Shown: positions 5,231 through 15,257 of the stretch, in pieces | How positions within the stretch are numbered: position 1 is the first letter of the stretch | Layout of the letters: every line of letters begins with the position of its first letter | Source of the DNA: a virus | Direction: 5' to 3' (one strand) | IMG/VR virus record: IMGVR_UViG_3300038369_000033 | Coordinates: 1 to 21,250 of that record | Length of the DNA: 21,250 nt | Notes under the pieces: generated by a model | What the model saw: the letters and a program-made list of their open reading frames with translations, nothing else | Database searches by the model: none | Told to the model about the DNA's origin: nothing | Position numbers and translations under genes: made by a program

Positions 5231-7615
5231 TTATACGATTGTCCAGTTTTCTCCAGTACCGATAGTCACAGCAACACCGTTATTGATGGTCACAGGACCA
5301 GCACTCATGGCGTTTGTATTATTAGTAATGGTGTAATTGGTCGTTACGGTTTGACCATTTTCATAGAAAATTTTGTCAGTTCCTCCACCTGTTGCTCCGG
5401 CTTCTGCTACAACCCACTCCATACCATTAGCTGTATAGCCAAGTACTTTGTCAGTTCCAGAAGGAGCTGCATGTATATCTAGTTTTGCTTCTGTTATACT
5501 ATCGTCTGCTAACTTACTACCAGCAATAGCTGCTGAAGCATTTATATCAGCATTGACAATAGTACCATCTACAATCTTGGCAGATGTAACAGAATTGTCG
5601 GCTGGTACACTAAGACTTATTGCGTTTCCGAGGGTAAGAATAAAGAAGTCAGAACCACTAGCAGGGGCACTGGCAAATATAATGTCATTACCATCAATAG
5701 CAAATCCTTCGCTTGGACTGGTTCCACTATTAGGTTTCTGAATGACTCCATTGACGCTAACAAGATGAGCTTGTGCATTTGTTCCGGCATTAGATAATGT
5801 AAATCTTGTAGCTGTACCATTAAAGGTTGCACTACCACCACCTGAGCCACTTGAGCTAGATAGTGTATTTATTTGTATGTTGTAAGGACTAACCGGTAAG
5901 TTAGTTAAATTTGCACCACTAACTGCGGGTAAAGTTGCAGGGAATCTTGCATCAGGAATAGTACCAGATGTTAAACTATCTGCACTAAGAGCTGTTAAAT
6001 CTACAGCAGCCCAGCTAAGGTTTCCATTAGTATCAGTTTTTAAGAATTGACCATTAACTATATTGTTAGGCAAAGTTAATGTATAACTTGCACTGGCACT
6101 ATGAGCTGGTCCTTTTATGGTTACACCATGACTGTTGTTTTCACAGTTAAGTTGTATTGATCCAGCGTTAGTATTACCTTTTACTTCTACTTTTCCAGTT
6201 CCGTTAGGACCTAGTTTTATATTTCCGTTAGTTGTGCTTGTAGTAATCTCACTTGCTTGTACATCTAAGTTACCACCAAGTTGAGGTGTAGTGTCATCTA
6301 CAACATCTGTAGCTACATCAACAAATTCTAAAGCGTTTGCTGCACTATTAACTTTAACTGTTTTACTTGCAGCTCCTGTAAAGTTTGCTGGGGTATCTGT
6401 AAGCCCTGCAAAATTACCGGCTGGTGTTGTAACTGTAACAAACTCAACTGCATCACCAGCAGAGTTTACTTTAAGTGTTTTACCAGCAGCACTTCCAAAG
6501 TTAGCTGGTGTGTCAGATAATCCTGTAAATGTAGAACTACCTCCACCACCACCTCCACCACCGTCATCGGCGATGATAAATGCAGATGAAGAAGAATCAT
6601 ATTTTAGTATCTTACCGTCAGCTACACCGGATGTATTTACATCTGATAAAGCATTTAATCCAGTAACTAAAGTTGGTTTGTTTAATATCTGTGCATCTCC
6701 AGAACTAGCGTTCCAGTCAGCATTCACATTTACTTCAGCTCCAGTTGCTATGCCATTAAGTTTAGTATGGTCAGCATCAGTAAATACATTACTATCGGTA
6801 GCATTTTCTACAAGTGTTCTTATTTCTGCTGCGGTTTGATCTGCTGTAGCTGCTGTTTCAATACCGTTTAATTTTGTATGATCTGCGTCTGTAAAAACAT
6901 TACTGTCGGTAGCAGATTCAACAAGAGTTCTTATTTCTGCTGCTGTCTGATCTCCAGTAGCTCCACTCTCTATTCCGTCAAGTTTTGTACCATCAGCAGC
7001 TACGTCTCTACCATCTACAGTTCCAGAAACAGTTATGTTTCCTGTTACTCCTAAGTTACCAGTAGCACCAGTTCCTGTAGTAACAATATTTTGACTACCA
7101 AAATTAGGTGATATTTTAGTTCCATCTATAGCTGCACTTGCATTTACATCAGCATTAACTATAGTTCCATCTAATATTTTACTAGAAGTTACAGAACCAT
7201 CTTGCAATTCTGGATTTTCAATTGGTTGTTCTTGTAACTCGTGTATTGCATAAAGTGCTTGTTCAGTATTTGCATTTAAATCAACAGCTCTAATAGACGA
7301 ACCAGCTGCATATACAGCTTTAGGATCATCATCACCTGTAGATTTACCAACAGTTGTTTGTCTAAATACTCTTACTAATACTCCTGACTTGGGAGCACCA
7401 GTACTTTCCTGTACTGAACTATCTACACTTGTATTATTAAAAGTTATTTTGGTGGGATTGCTTGCAGTATCAACTGCATATTTAGTTGTCGCTTGTGTTA
7501 CTCCATTAAGAGCAACTTTTACATCTTCAGTTTGTATGACAGGGAAGGTGTACGTAAATTCCAGATCGGAACCATTGGGTGCACCTCCACCATTGTCGGT
7601 GTATGTAATTGCCAT
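5231..7615 (-). CDS. T7 gp17-like tail fibre protein
   Basis: A 794-residue fibre. Residues 1-130 (MAITYTDNGGG, FTYTFPVI, VKVALNG, VLVRVFRQTTVGKSTGDDDP, SSIRAVDLNANTEQALYAIHELQEQ) match the T7 gp17 N-terminal domain that attaches fibres to the tail. The shaft holds repeats: DGTIVNADVNASAAIDGTKI near 147 and again near 685; two 37-residue repeats (about 212-288) with DSNVFTDADHTKLNGI; a nine-glycine linker near 350; and two SDTPANF-type repeats (about 363-425). The C-terminal module (about 715-794, GGGTDKIFYENG...) is duplicated as a separate gene at 3152-3472. The start has a good AGGAG. It is longer than T7 gp17 (about 550 aa). Role: host receptor recognition. Confidence 0.93.
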   Translation of the reverse strand: MAITYTDNGGGAPNGSDLEFTYTFPVIQTEDVKVALNGVTQATTKYAVDTASNPTKITFNNTSVDSSVQESTGAPKSGVLVRVFRQTTVGKSTGDDDPKAVYAAGSSIRAVDLNANTEQALYAIHELQEQPIENPELQDGSVTSSKILDGTIVNADVNASAAIDGTKISPNFGSQNIVTTGTGATGNLGVTGNITVSGTVDGRDVAADGTKLDGIESGATGDQTAAEIRTLVESATDSNVFTDADHTKLNGIETAATADQTAAEIRTLVENATDSNVFTDADHTKLNGIATGAEVNVNADWNASSGDAQILNKPTLVTGLNALSDVNTSGVADGKILKYDSSSSAFIIADDGGGGGGGGSSTFTGLSDTPANFGSAAGKTLKVNSAGDAVEFVTVTTPAGNFAGLTDTPANFTGAASKTVKVNSAANALEFVDVATDVVDDTTPQLGGNLDVQASEITTSTTNGNIKLGPNGTGKVEVKGNTNAGSIQLNCENNSHGVTIKGPAHSASASYTLTLPNNIVNGQFLKTDTNGNLSWAAVDLTALSADSLTSGTIPDARFPATLPAVSGANLTNLPVSPYNIQINTLSSSSGSGGGSATFNGTATRFTLSNAGTNAQAHLVSVNGVIQKPNSGTSPSEGFAIDGNDIIFASAPASGSDFFILTLGNAISLSVPADNSVTSAKIVDGTIVNADINASAAIAGSKLADDSITEAKLDIHAAPSGTDKVLGYTANGMEWVVAEAGATGGGTDKIFYENGQTVTTNYTITNNTNAMSAGPVTINNGVAVTIGTGENWTIV
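6750..6980 (-). repeat. Tandem 37-residue repeat in the tail fibre shaft
   Basis: Two diverged copies of a 111-nt unit are visible: acattact(a/g)tcggtagca occurs at 6786 and again at 6897. At protein level the unit reads (Q)TAAEIRTLVE(S/N)ATDSNVFTDADHTKLNGI and is flanked by partial copies (KLDGIESGATGDQ upstream, KLNGIATGAEVN downstream). Such repeats are usual in trimeric fibre shafts and can change fibre length by recombination. Confidence 0.85.
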
Positions 7616-7645
7616 TTTCTCCTAAGAGGTTTATTGGTAGGCGGA

Positions 7646-10600
7646 TTATTTGTTTCTACGATTTAATAATTCTTGTGCTTCTTTACTTGTATTTTTTATA
7701 CTTGTTTCTTTTGTTTTTTTATTACCAGCTATTTCTAAGTCTGTTGCTTCTTTGATAAGTCTTTGTATTTCTGGATGTTTTCTTATAGACGCAAAAGCTT
7801 TAGATCTTGCTTTATCAAAATGTTTTTTTATTATTTTATTATGTGTGTATCTTAGTGGATCTAAATTATCTTCACCTTTTGCAAGATCTGCATTCATAAT
7901 TGCTATCGATGCTAATATTTCTGGATCTTCTGCTAATTCATTAAATATTTCTTCTAGGTTTTGTCCTTTTTTATTTTTATAATCACCTATTGCTTTTTGA
8001 AATAATGATCTCGCAACATTACTTTTTGCTAATGATACAGGTACACCTTTGTTTGGTAAAGATAAAACAGAAAGTCTTAGATCATAACCACTTTTATGAA
8101 GTAATGTTCTACCAGGACTTTGTTGTAAACTTAATGTAATAGGACTTACTGCATTAAAAATACTTTCTATAAAATTCCAATCTCTTATAGGTCTTCCATT
8201 TAACATGTCATATTTTATTGGAAGTTTACCAGTTACACCTTTAACACCAAAACCTTCCATAGCAAGGTTTCTATTCCTAATAGAATCAAATATACTTTTA
8301 TTTAACTCTCTCATGTATGGATTTAATAATTTACCTATATCATTTCTAAGTCCACTACCTAATGGAAAAAATGCATAACTATTCATAATGTTACCAGCAA
8401 TTCTTCCAGCACCAGCACCAGGTTCACCACTTAACCAGTCTGCTAAATCAGTTACACCTTGTAAATATGATTTACTTACGAATCCAGTTGCTATACCTTG
8501 TGCTAATAATTGTAATTTTTGTGTTCCCCATTCAGGACCCATTAACTTCATATTATCACCAATATCAGCAACGATAGAAAGAATTAAATCATATGGTTCT
8601 AGTGTTTGATAACCAACTCGTAAACCACCAACAGTTATTGTTTTTCTCATCCATCCTGTATCAGACCACATTGCTCTTTGTGATCTATCAGCTGGTCCAT
8701 TACCTGTTAATTGTCCAGCAAGATATTTTTGTGATGCAATATATACAACTGCTGTACCCATTGCTTGTCTACCAATCAATAGGTTTTGTGCTTGTTTAAG
8801 ATCATCAATAGTTTCTATGCCAAACTTTGCATATTTTGCAGGGTTTGCTTGTAATTTTGCAGCAGTACCAGTAAGAATAGTTCTACTTTCTTCTAATAAC
8901 AAAGAAAATAATGGCATATTTTTTACATTCATTTTTAAACCATTAATACCAGTTCTTGCAAATAGATAAAATGGTTTTACTAAAGGTGCATTATTAAACA
9001 AGTTTTCTAAATCACGACCAAATGCATCAACATCAGAAGTTAATGTAGCTTCTTTAAATTGATATTGCAAAGCTCTATCTTTATCTATACTAAAATCACC
9101 AAACTCATCAAAGTATTGATTAAAATGTAAATCCTCTGCATTTCTTAACAACTCAGGTGTTATTTCTGCAAAAGTATTTTGATTTACAGCATCATATACA
9201 TCTCTAAATGCACGTTCTTTTGATTTTGCTCTAGCCATTAAATGTCTAAAAGTATCATCAACAGCTGATAACACCCTTGGTGACCAACTAAATAATCTAT
9301 TGTTATTAAGAGTACGAGCAATATTTGCAATACTATAAGCTGCTACGTCAGCTTGTGCTCTAATTTTGTTAGGGTTTTTAGCAAGTCTTTCTTCTACAAA
9401 CTTACCATACATCGCCCATTTTCTACTAGCTGTTTTTTCAAATTCTGTATATCTACTTTTTATAGTAGCAACGTCTTTAGAAAAGTTAACATCTAAATTT
9501 CTTTTAAAAACTTTTAGTGCATCAGGTATTAAATTAAACATACCTTGTGTATGTGCAAGAGACATTCTCATTAATCTAGTATCACCAGTTAATCCTGTTC
9601 TAATACTTGCTCCAATAAGTTGATTAAGAGAGTTAGCATATGCATTACCAGTTGTACCAATAACTGCTCTTAATGGTGTTTTAAATCCACTTAATATACT
9701 GTTTACTGACAAACTTTGCAGTTCTCTTATAACAGCACCTACGTTTTGTTTACCATTAAATTCACCACCCATTAACTTTGCTCTCATCCAAGCATCAAAG
9801 TCTTGCCAATTTTGTATTTTATTAGAAAATTGAAACACTTCTAATATTGCTTCGGCTAGTTCATCAGATTGAGTATCTTTCATGACTTTCATCATTAGTC
9901 GTACTCCATCTACAGTTTCATCATGTAATGCTTTTATTGTATCTTTTGCTGTTTTTGCTGATGCTGTGGTACCCACTCTTTTTAAATCAGCAAATGTAGA
10001 ACCCATAAAATATCTTGATCTTTTTGTGCTTGCTAAACCAACAATTAATTTATCTTCTAAAGCTTGCATTAGGCCATCTCTAGCCCAGACATCAACATCA
10101 TCTATTAATTCTTTACCAGCTATGCTTAAATTCCTAAGTTCTTTAAACAAAGCACCATTAACCATGTCAGCAACTAATACATTTTGCACAGACCAATAAT
10201 CCTGATTTTCCATCCAAGGTCCACTACCAGTTGATCCAGGCTTATCTCTTGTTATTGGTTCCCAAAAATCTTCTACAGTTTCAGCACTTGTTTTACGGCC
10301 CATAATTTCCTGAACACGTCTATATGCTGGTTCAAATCCTTCTTTAAAACCTACTCGTGAATCTCTAAACTGTTTCATCATTTGTTTAAATCTTTCTTCA
10401 CTTAGCAGTTCTTTAGCTTTGTCTTGTAAAAATTTAACTGTATAACCAGAATCTTTTGATGCTTTTTCAGCTTGCAAAGGTGACATAACAGAATCAGTTG
10501 ATCCTATGTTTTTTTCAGCACCATATGAATCATCAATTCTATTTAATTGTCTATATACACCAAACAAATCACCTTGTTCATAATTAGATGTAGGTGAAGC

Positions 10601-11752
10601 TTGTCCAGGTTGTGCAAGTGGTTTATTTTTATGACCTCTAAATCCAGATCTTGTTTGTTCTACTGTTGGTTTTGGTTTTATAGAACCCTCTACTAAATTT
10701 TCTGTAGCACCTGTAATTTCTGGTGGATCTGGTATTACATCAACATCAATAACATCTCCTTGTTTTGTTATAGCTGTTGTTGGTAATGCTTTCTGTTTTC
10801 TAAATGTGTTATCGTATTCTATTTCTTCAGCAAGTTCAGCTGCACCTTTTTTTAATATTTGATCGTCAACATTAGCTCTACGTGATTGTGCAACTATTGC
10901 ACCTGTAGTTGGGTTATGTACACCTAATAAATGATCAAATACACGTCCTAATGTTAATTCTTCTAGTACATTTTTAAGAGTAAGCATTAAAGGAGAATCT
11001 TTATCATTAGAAGCAATAGAACCAAAAATATATCTAGTCCAAGGCATTCTTTGTGCTATTTGTCCAGTAACGTTATCACCTTGTGAATACTCAGATATAG
11101 CAGCAACTGCTCCTTCTTGTGCTGCAAGACTTTTTACACCAGCTGCTTTGAAAAGTCTACCACCTAGACCATATTTAGTTACACCTTGTACAAGTGTTCC
11201 CCACCAAGAGTTTTGCCAAGGGTCTTTGACATTACCCATAGGATCCCAATCTACTTCGTATTTTTCACCTGTATAACGATTGATCATTCCACCATCAGGT
11301 CCTCTTTTCATTTGACCAACAAAAGGTGTCATATCAACTAATCGTTCTGGAAATGTAAGTATTGAGGAAACAAGATCAATACCACCTTTGTAGATGCTAT
11401 TTCTTATTTCCATAGGAACATCGCCTTTAAGTGCGTGTTTTCTTTTCAAAAAGATTTGGGCATTTTCCATTGCAGTTTTACCTGTATATATTTCAGGAAA
11501 CTTTTGTTGGTAACCAAAACCACCCTCACCTTCTTGCCAAGGTAAATCTAAACGTAATTCTTCAAACTGGGGATGATCACGTAAATCTCTGTTTCCAGCT
11601 CCAAGAATTGGACCATCTTCTACTAATTCGTCTTCTTCTTCTGTTTGCTCTACAGGTTTGACTTGTTCTATTTCTAATTCATCCTGTAGGTTTTCTTCCA
11701 TAAACTCTACGTCATCTCGTAAGATGCCTTCGTAGTCTATTTTCTGTTTCAT
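7646..11752 (-). CDS. T7 gp16-like internal virion (ejection) protein
   Basis: A 1368-residue protein, the right size and position for T7 gp16 (1318 aa), the largest inner-core protein, which enters the cell envelope to carry DNA in. The N-terminus (about 1-50) is very acidic (EEDELVEDG), followed by GNRDLRDHPQFEELRLDLPWQ. I see no lytic transglycosylase catalytic motif of the kind at the start of T7 gp16. Recognisable stretches: VKPFYLFARTGINGLK near 925, YIASQKYLAGQLTGNGPADRSQR near 1000, GYQTLEPYDLILSIVADIGD near 1050, and YAFFPLGSGLRNDIGKLLNPY near 1130. The body is long, helical and amphipathic. Its start abuts the stop of the gp15-like gene. Confidence 0.9.
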   Translation of the reverse strand: MKQKIDYEGILRDDVEFMEENLQDELEIEQVKPVEQTEEEDELVEDGPILGAGNRDLRDHPQFEELRLDLPWQEGEGGFGYQQKFPEIYTGKTAMENAQIFLKRKHALKGDVPMEIRNSIYKGGIDLVSSILTFPERLVDMTPFVGQMKRGPDGGMINRYTGEKYEVDWDPMGNVKDPWQNSWWGTLVQGVTKYGLGGRLFKAAGVKSLAAQEGAVAAISEYSQGDNVTGQIAQRMPWTRYIFGSIASNDKDSPLMLTLKNVLEELTLGRVFDHLLGVHNPTTGAIVAQSRRANVDDQILKKGAAELAEEIEYDNTFRKQKALPTTAITKQGDVIDVDVIPDPPEITGATENLVEGSIKPKPTVEQTRSGFRGHKNKPLAQPGQASPTSNYEQGDLFGVYRQLNRIDDSYGAEKNIGSTDSVMSPLQAEKASKDSGYTVKFLQDKAKELLSEERFKQMMKQFRDSRVGFKEGFEPAYRRVQEIMGRKTSAETVEDFWEPITRDKPGSTGSGPWMENQDYWSVQNVLVADMVNGALFKELRNLSIAGKELIDDVDVWARDGLMQALEDKLIVGLASTKRSRYFMGSTFADLKRVGTTASAKTAKDTIKALHDETVDGVRLMMKVMKDTQSDELAEAILEVFQFSNKIQNWQDFDAWMRAKLMGGEFNGKQNVGAVIRELQSLSVNSILSGFKTPLRAVIGTTGNAYANSLNQLIGASIRTGLTGDTRLMRMSLAHTQGMFNLIPDALKVFKRNLDVNFSKDVATIKSRYTEFEKTASRKWAMYGKFVEERLAKNPNKIRAQADVAAYSIANIARTLNNNRLFSWSPRVLSAVDDTFRHLMARAKSKERAFRDVYDAVNQNTFAEITPELLRNAEDLHFNQYFDEFGDFSIDKDRALQYQFKEATLTSDVDAFGRDLENLFNNAPLVKPFYLFARTGINGLKMNVKNMPLFSLLLEESRTILTGTAAKLQANPAKYAKFGIETIDDLKQAQNLLIGRQAMGTAVVYIASQKYLAGQLTGNGPADRSQRAMWSDTGWMRKTITVGGLRVGYQTLEPYDLILSIVADIGDNMKLMGPEWGTQKLQLLAQGIATGFVSKSYLQGVTDLADWLSGEPGAGAGRIAGNIMNSYAFFPLGSGLRNDIGKLLNPYMRELNKSIFDSIRNRNLAMEGFGVKGVTGKLPIKYDMLNGRPIRDWNFIESIFNAVSPITLSLQQSPGRTLLHKSGYDLRLSVLSLPNKGVPVSLAKSNVARSLFQKAIGDYKNKKGQNLEEIFNELAEDPEILASIAIMNADLAKGEDNLDPLRYTHNKIIKKHFDKARSKAFASIRKHPEIQRLIKEATDLEIAGNKKTKETSIKNTSKEAQELLNRRNK

Positions 11753-13918
11753 TTATACACCTGGTAATTTTAATCCTGGCATCATTAAACTTGTATCAGT
11801 ATTAAACAGTGATTTAAAGACTGTTATCTCATCATCCGTAGAGTCAAGATATTTTTTTACGTCCAATATATCAACTGATGCCTGTCCAATACTGTATGGG
11901 TTTGATTTATATGTAAGTTTGTTATTGATTTCTGAAAGAGTATCATCTTTAAGTATAGCATTTTCTAGTGGTTCATCACCAGCTCCCTCTTGTACTTCAC
12001 CCTTTTTCTTTTGATCTATTTTTAATTGTGCATCCATAATATCCCATGCTTGTATATTAGGAAATTTACGTGCAATTGTTTTATAAATTGTAGGTATTTT
12101 TTTTATACCTCTATCTCTGTATTTACGTGCTTCTAATATATCTTCTTCTGTACCTGGTAATTTATTATTTTTAAACCAGTCAATAGTTTTACTGTAATCA
12201 CCATCCCATTCTTTTGATTCTTTCAACAATAGTTTATTGATTTTATAAACTTTTTGTGCTCTTTTTTCGTTAGTAAATTTTTCTGGTTCTTGAAAATATA
12301 TACCTTTCATTAAATCTTCTTTATCAAACTCACCATCATTGTTAAAATCTAAATTATCTTTAACTTCATCTATAGCAATTTTATGAGCCTCTTCTTCATT
12401 TGTATATTGCAGTGCTTGACGATAAAGTCTTTCATAATCAGCTTCTGCATTTGTTAATGCTGTATCAAATTCAGGACCATCTAGATCTTCAGCACTCATA
12501 TCTAATATAGCTCTAATACGTGTTTTCATTGCACGATCAGCTTTATCTTTAAATGAGTTTTCTTTTATAACATCTTGATCTGATTTTACTTTATCTTTAT
12601 ATTTTTCCTTAACAGCTTCTGACATACCATATAAATCAGATTCAATTAAATATCCACGGGCATCATCACCTAAATGTTCTTCTAATAAAGCGACATCATC
12701 ATTATCTTCAGCCGTAAGATAATCACTCATCCAGTCTGGTGGTGTTTCATTACCAGTTTCTTTTGTCCATCTAGTAATATATTCTGCTTTTGTGTCATCA
12801 TCAATAGGTCCTTCTTTTACTTTATTACGCCATTCAACTTCTATAGCATCTTCAGCAGCTTCTAAATCTTTAAGATCATTTTGTGCTTTTTCTCTAGCTG
12901 CACTTTCTAATTCTTCTTGCAGTTCCAACCATCTTGTTTTCCACCTTCCAACTTTGTATGGTTTTCCATCTATTTCTATTTCTTGTTCTTGTAGTGCTAA
13001 TAAATCTTCTACAGTTAATTGGTTTGTTTTTGCAAGATTTTCTAATATATCAAAAGTTTCATCTAAAGCTTCTTTACGATTATAAGATGTGCCATCATCT
13101 TTAGCAGTTCTTTTTATTGTACCTAGTAATGACTCAAAATCTTTATTAACTAAAAAATCATTTATAGCATCAGTTCTTATTTTAAAACCTTTATCAATTG
13201 CATCATCTTGCTCATAACCTTTCATTATAGAACTATGTGCACTTTGAACTTTGTCATAAAATCCAACTGCTTGATCATCAAGTAATGCTCTATTTACATC
13301 AGTTAAATTTTGTTGTATAAGATATTCTCTGCGTAGTGCTTTTAATGCTATATTTTTTTGTTCTAATGTTTCCGCAGTAGCTGGTGTAAATTCAACTCCA
13401 TTAGCTTCTAATTTTATATCTTCATTATTTTGCATCTCACCAGCTAACCAATCTTGATAACCATCAGCAGCTATTTTAGATTTTTGTTGTACGTAACTAT
13501 ATAAACCCCATCCAGACAAATTACTTATTTCATCAGCCTGTTGAAATGTACCACCTTCTTCTATAACTTCATTTGCTACACTATTTAATTTTTTTTTGCT
13601 ATCTATAATAGTAGATTTATTACTATCATATTCTTGATAAACTTCTTGTGGTATTTGTGTAGAACCAGTTATCTCTTTAGATTCTATATCTTCTTCTATA
13701 GCTGCTAGTTTGCCTTTCAGTATTTCTTGTTCTTTAGTTTCTTCAAATTTGCTTTTTACAAACCCATCTAATGTTTCAGAAAATGTAGATAGAGCTTCTA
13801 GTCTTTGACGACCTCTTTCTCTGTCGTCAGCTAAACGTATTGATTCATAACGTGCAAAATCACTTGCATTACGTTGTTCACCAGCCGTTAATCCTCTTAG
13901 TACTTCTTTATATGACAT
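11753..13918 (-). CDS. T7 gp15-like internal virion protein
   Basis: A 721-residue, highly charged and almost wholly helical protein (MSYKEVLRGLTAGEQRNASDFARYESIRLADDRERGR...), close in length to T7 gp15 (747 aa) and at the same place between gp14 and gp16. T7 gp15 forms the middle of the internal core and, after ejection, part of the periplasmic channel with gp16. No enzymatic motif is seen. A segment near residues 525-535 (DFNNDGEFDKEDL) resembles an EF-hand loop (D-N-D-G-E-x-D). There is a 2-nt gap to the gp14-like gene and none to gp16. Identification rests mainly on order, length and composition, since gp15 proteins diverge strongly. Confidence 0.88.
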   Translation of the reverse strand: MSYKEVLRGLTAGEQRNASDFARYESIRLADDRERGRQRLEALSTFSETLDGFVKSKFEETKEQEILKGKLAAIEEDIESKEITGSTQIPQEVYQEYDSNKSTIIDSKKKLNSVANEVIEEGGTFQQADEISNLSGWGLYSYVQQKSKIAADGYQDWLAGEMQNNEDIKLEANGVEFTPATAETLEQKNIALKALRREYLIQQNLTDVNRALLDDQAVGFYDKVQSAHSSIMKGYEQDDAIDKGFKIRTDAINDFLVNKDFESLLGTIKRTAKDDGTSYNRKEALDETFDILENLAKTNQLTVEDLLALQEQEIEIDGKPYKVGRWKTRWLELQEELESAAREKAQNDLKDLEAAEDAIEVEWRNKVKEGPIDDDTKAEYITRWTKETGNETPPDWMSDYLTAEDNDDVALLEEHLGDDARGYLIESDLYGMSEAVKEKYKDKVKSDQDVIKENSFKDKADRAMKTRIRAILDMSAEDLDGPEFDTALTNAEADYERLYRQALQYTNEEEAHKIAIDEVKDNLDFNNDGEFDKEDLMKGIYFQEPEKFTNEKRAQKVYKINKLLLKESKEWDGDYSKTIDWFKNNKLPGTEEDILEARKYRDRGIKKIPTIYKTIARKFPNIQAWDIMDAQLKIDQKKKGEVQEGAGDEPLENAILKDDTLSEINNKLTYKSNPYSIGQASVDILDVKKYLDSTDDEITVFKSLFNTDTSLMMPGLKLPGV

Positions 13919-13920
13919 AA

Positions 13921-14823
13921 TTATAAGAATGTATTTTGTGTTTCAAACCCAAGACTTTGACCTGTATTAAATGTTTTAGAAGCAACATAGTCATCTAATT
14001 CTTGCTTTAAAAATGGATTTTGTTTAAATTGAGGTATCTCATACTGTGGAACCTCCATAGTAGTAAATGGACTTGATGCCTGATTATATGTCTCACTAAA
14101 TGATGGTATGTTTGAATTATTAGGTCCTGGATTAAATTCATAAGGATTTCCACTTTCAGTAACTTGTGGTGCTTTAGTATCTTGATATTGTTGATATCTT
14201 TTAAAACCAGAACTTGCTATAGATAATGCAGTATTAAAGAAACTTGGTCCTTGTTTAAACTCTTGTAGTAATGGTGGTGCTTCAGGACTGGGTCTTCCAG
14301 TAATGTATTCTACATACTTACCTTGTGCAAATGCTGCCATATTTCTACCAGCTTTATCTCTAAATAATATTTCACTATCTCTAGAAAATGCAGCCTGTGC
14401 TCCAGCAGCAGCAAATTGTTGACCTAATTCAGCTATACCTCCTCTACCAGATCTACGTCCAGCTTGTTCTCTACCACCAGCATTTATCATTTTAGCTAGT
14501 ATTTTTTGTTGTGATAAAGCAGCTTCACCAGCAACTTGTCTGGCTTTTAATTGTGCTTCTGCTAATGCATCTTGAGTTTCACGCCATTTGTTGTCAACTT
14601 CTATGTCGCCATCAATTTTACTGTTTCTCCAGATGTTTTCTTCATTACGATTTTTTGTTTCGTAAGCATTGATTTTTAATCTATTTTGAATAGCTATAGA
14701 TCTGTTAGCTTCTCTTGTTTGCCTTCGTTGTTCTCCGTATTGTCCTAGTGCTCCTAAAGCATCTAGTCCGAAGCCGATTCCGCTGGACATCCCTGCGGAC
14801 ATTCCTCCTGATCCTGCACACAT
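13921..14823 (-). CDS. T7 gp14-like internal virion protein
   Basis: A 300-residue protein (T7 gp14 is 196 aa). It begins MCAGSGGMSAGMSSGIGFGLDALGA, a short Cys-Gly-rich hydrophobic N-terminus like the MCW... start of T7 gp14. A long helix follows (about 30-130; EQRRQTREANRS, NKWRETQDALAEAQLKARQVAGEAALSQQKILAKM), then the RRSGRGGIAELGQQFAAAGAQAAFSRD region and a looser Gln/Pro/Asn-rich C-terminal third (about 205-300) absent from T7. gp14 inserts in the outer membrane during ejection. The start overlaps the gp13-like gene by 61 nt, which is needed to include the conserved MC start. Confidence 0.87.
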   Translation of the reverse strand: MCAGSGGMSAGMSSGIGFGLDALGALGQYGEQRRQTREANRSIAIQNRLKINAYETKNRNEENIWRNSKIDGDIEVDNKWRETQDALAEAQLKARQVAGEAALSQQKILAKMINAGGREQAGRRSGRGGIAELGQQFAAAGAQAAFSRDSEILFRDKAGRNMAAFAQGKYVEYITGRPSPEAPPLLQEFKQGPSFFNTALSIASSGFKRYQQYQDTKAPQVTESGNPYEFNPGPNNSNIPSFSETYNQASSPFTTMEVPQYEIPQFKQNPFLKQELDDYVASKTFNTGQSLGFETQNTFL

Positions 14824-15257
14824 GGTATTTTACAAAATTCAATAAATGGTAATAAGTTCGGACCATGTAAAACTTCACGAAGAAATTTAAAGCCCAAAAA
14901 TTTTAATAATCTTAGGTGTGTTGTATTTCGTTTATCACAAATATTCCACAACAAAGATTCAGTTCGTTTATCTAACCATCGTTTCGCTTCTCTAGAAAAT
15001 GAAACTGGATAGTCATGAATGACATCTGTACATATCATCCATATTCGTCCATCTGGATAAACGCCAGCCAATCCAGCAGTCTTGCCGTTTGGCATCGTGA
15101 AATAGATATTGTCTCCAGATTCTAAGAAAAGAGGAACATGGACAACAGGTGTTAATCCATGACCCTCAACAAGTTCTCGATAGTCGTCTGAACGTAAGTT
15201 TTGTGCAACTTCTAAAGCTACTGCTTTTGTAGCTGGGAGGATAGTTACTTTAGACAC
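14763..15257 (-). CDS. T7 gp13-like protein (GNAT-like, virion core assembly)
   Basis: A 164-residue protein (T7 gp13 is 138 aa). Its second half resembles T7 gp13: SFSREAKRWLDKRTESL, LWNICDKRNTTHLRLLKFLGFKFLREV corresponds to the AKRKF..., LWN, H.RFLK.IGA.F pattern. Position between tail tubular B and gp14 agrees. The overall plan (N-terminal region, AGLAGVYPDGRIWMICTDV mid-strand, helix, H-LRLLKFLGF end) is that of a GNAT acetyltransferase-like fold. In T7 this product is needed for proper internal core assembly; acetyltransferase activity is not shown. It has extra Cys residues at the C-terminus (CKIPC, ECPQGCP) in the part that overlaps gp14. The start overlaps the tail tubular B stop by 8 nt. 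Confidence 0.83.
   Translation of the reverse strand: MSKVTILPATKAVALEVAQNLRSDDYRELVEGHGLTPVVHVPLFLESGDNIYFTMPNGKTAGLAGVYPDGRIWMICTDVIHDYPVSFSREAKRWLDKRTESLLWNICDKRNTTHLRLLKFLGFKFLREVLHGPNLLPFIEFCKIPCVQDQEECPQGCPAESASD

Noticed and set aside
6291-6839. 182-aa plus-strand ORF rich in Pro, Ala and Val
   Set aside because: Exactly antisense to the repetitive, low-complexity shaft of the tail fibre; its proline run mirrors the Gly9 linker. No ribosome site and no other plus-strand genes exist here.
12792-13085. 97-aa plus-strand ORF with Ser/Cys-rich sequence
   Set aside because: Antisense to the charged helical gp15-like gene; long antisense frames are expected there from its Glu/Lys codons.
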